Source: Serilophus lunatus (lineage: Eukaryota > Chordata > Aves > Passeriformes > Eurylaimidae). Taken from it: a DNA stretch of 64,000 bases. The DNA lies in NCBI GenBank assembly GCA_013399895.1, contig VXBA01005708.1:186001-250000 (forward strand). Direction: 5' to 3'. Below, one piece after another: positions 63,623 through 64,000 of the stretch; position 1 is the first letter of the stretch, and each line of letters opens with the position of its first letter. Made by a program: the position numbers and the translations under genes. Under the pieces are notes generated by a model that had not been told where the DNA came from, searched no databases, and saw only the letters and a program-made list of their open reading frames with translations.

Positions 63623-63953
63623 CTGCAGACAACACTTGGGGAAAAAAATAGGTAGATACTGCCACTGAGGAAAAAAAGCATCACTTTGGACTCTGTTCTA
63701 AGATTTTCATCAACTGTATTAGAAAAGAAAATGCATCTCAGAATGAAAAGTAAAGATCCTTCCAAGATTTTTATTCATGGGAGAGGCATGAAGCTAGTTG
63801 GAATCTCTATAGAGTATTTGTTAGCCATAAGAACTTTTTAATTTATATAAACAAACTCATTTTTCTCTGCAACGCAAAATCAGACAACCTGGATAAATAT
63901 TAATCTATTCTCTGGGTGGCTTAGTCTGTCTCCAGATCTTCTGTGTTTGTTAC
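63623..63953 (-). other. Putative 331-base intron of the antisense candidate
   Basis: On the minus strand it runs from GTAACA (donor at 63953) to TCTGCAG (acceptor at 63623). Both ends obey GT/AG and the flanking exon phases match (two bases AA plus one base T give Asn). Confidence 0.3.
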
Positions 63954-64000
63954 TTTGAAGTTGCTGTGTCTAGTGCTTTGCCCACGTAGTCTGTCCTTGG
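63954..64000 (-). CDS. Candidate upstream exon of the antisense gene, partial at window edge
   Basis: The last 47 bases, read on the minus strand, are open in the phase needed to splice into the exon at 63622. They give 15 codons (PRTDYVGKALDTATS) plus AA, ahead of the donor AAA|GTAACA. The stretch includes a CpG (CTACGTGG). It is short, and a second frame is also open here until a TAA inside the putative intron, so its weight comes from phase agreement with the larger exon. The 5' continuation lies outside the window. Confidence 0.25.

Larger units (their letters stand above)
16885..64000 (+). other. SLC16A10: SLC16A10 gene, 5' portion (three coding exons; 3' end outside window)
   Basis: Gene-level entry. 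Coding exons are 17117-17483, 55462-55606 and 58886-59324, with introns of 37,978 and 3,279 bases and a third intron that runs past 64000. Exon phases agree: 367 coding bases end with one spare base, 145 more end with two, and 439 more complete codon 317. All three donors are GT (GTGAGG, GTAAAA, GTAAGT) and both acceptors are CAG. Human MCT10 is 515 residues, so roughly 200 residues (the second transmembrane half and C-terminal tail) lie on exons beyond the right edge. No sequence matching the continuation MKHV-type exon was found in 59325-64000. The transcription start is inferred from the promoter motifs. Confidence 0.9.

Noticed and set aside
59325..64000. Search for SLC16A10 exon 4
   Set aside because: No frame with acceptor continues the TM7-TM8 region after PYVHL; exon 4 must lie beyond the window.
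1..64000. CRISPR arrays, operons, tRNA or rRNA genes, prokaryotic systems
   Set aside because: No regularly spaced direct repeats, no cloverleaf or rRNA sequence recognised by eye, and the genome architecture is clearly vertebrate.

Overview
The window is vertebrate nuclear DNA, almost certainly avian. It is AT-rich and intron-dominated, with one CpG island, one multi-exon gene with GT/AG splice sites, and dispersed CR1 LINE fragments (one with the typical bird CR1 3' end, ATTCTATG-type octamers) plus LTR-like repeats. There are no operons or prokaryotic genes. The species was not determined.

The only gene identified with confidence is the 5' part of SLC16A10 (MCT10/TAT1, an aromatic amino acid and thyroid hormone transporter) on the + strand. 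A CpG-island promoter spans about 16.1-17.9 kb, with a CCAAT box, GC boxes and a TATA-like TTTTAAAATAAA. A leader follows, carrying a GACG tetranucleotide array and a 9-codon upstream ORF. Coding exon 1 is 17117-17483, intron 1 is about 38 kb, exon 2 is 55462-55606, intron 2 is 3.3 kb, and exon 3 is 58886-59324. Intron 3 runs off the right edge. The exons join in frame to give residues 1-317. About 200 C-terminal residues must lie beyond 64000.

1-16.1 kb is upstream intergenic DNA. It holds CR1 pieces, two LTR-like segments, and four short + strand segments that look like exons (5193-5303, 9681-9771, 11774-11902, 12405-12467). The last three can be joined in one reading phase and end at a stop. 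I do not recognise the product. 17.5-55.5 kb is intron 1, with at least five CR1 fragments, one well-recognised LTR-like bird repeat at 43.24-43.82 kb, a 51-base T tract, and otherwise nothing I can support. 59.3-64 kb is intron 3. Its far end carries the most interesting candidate: two minus-strand exon-like segments (64000-63954 and 63622-63320) with correct splice signals and matching phase. They suggest an unrecognised gene lying antisense within SLC16A10.
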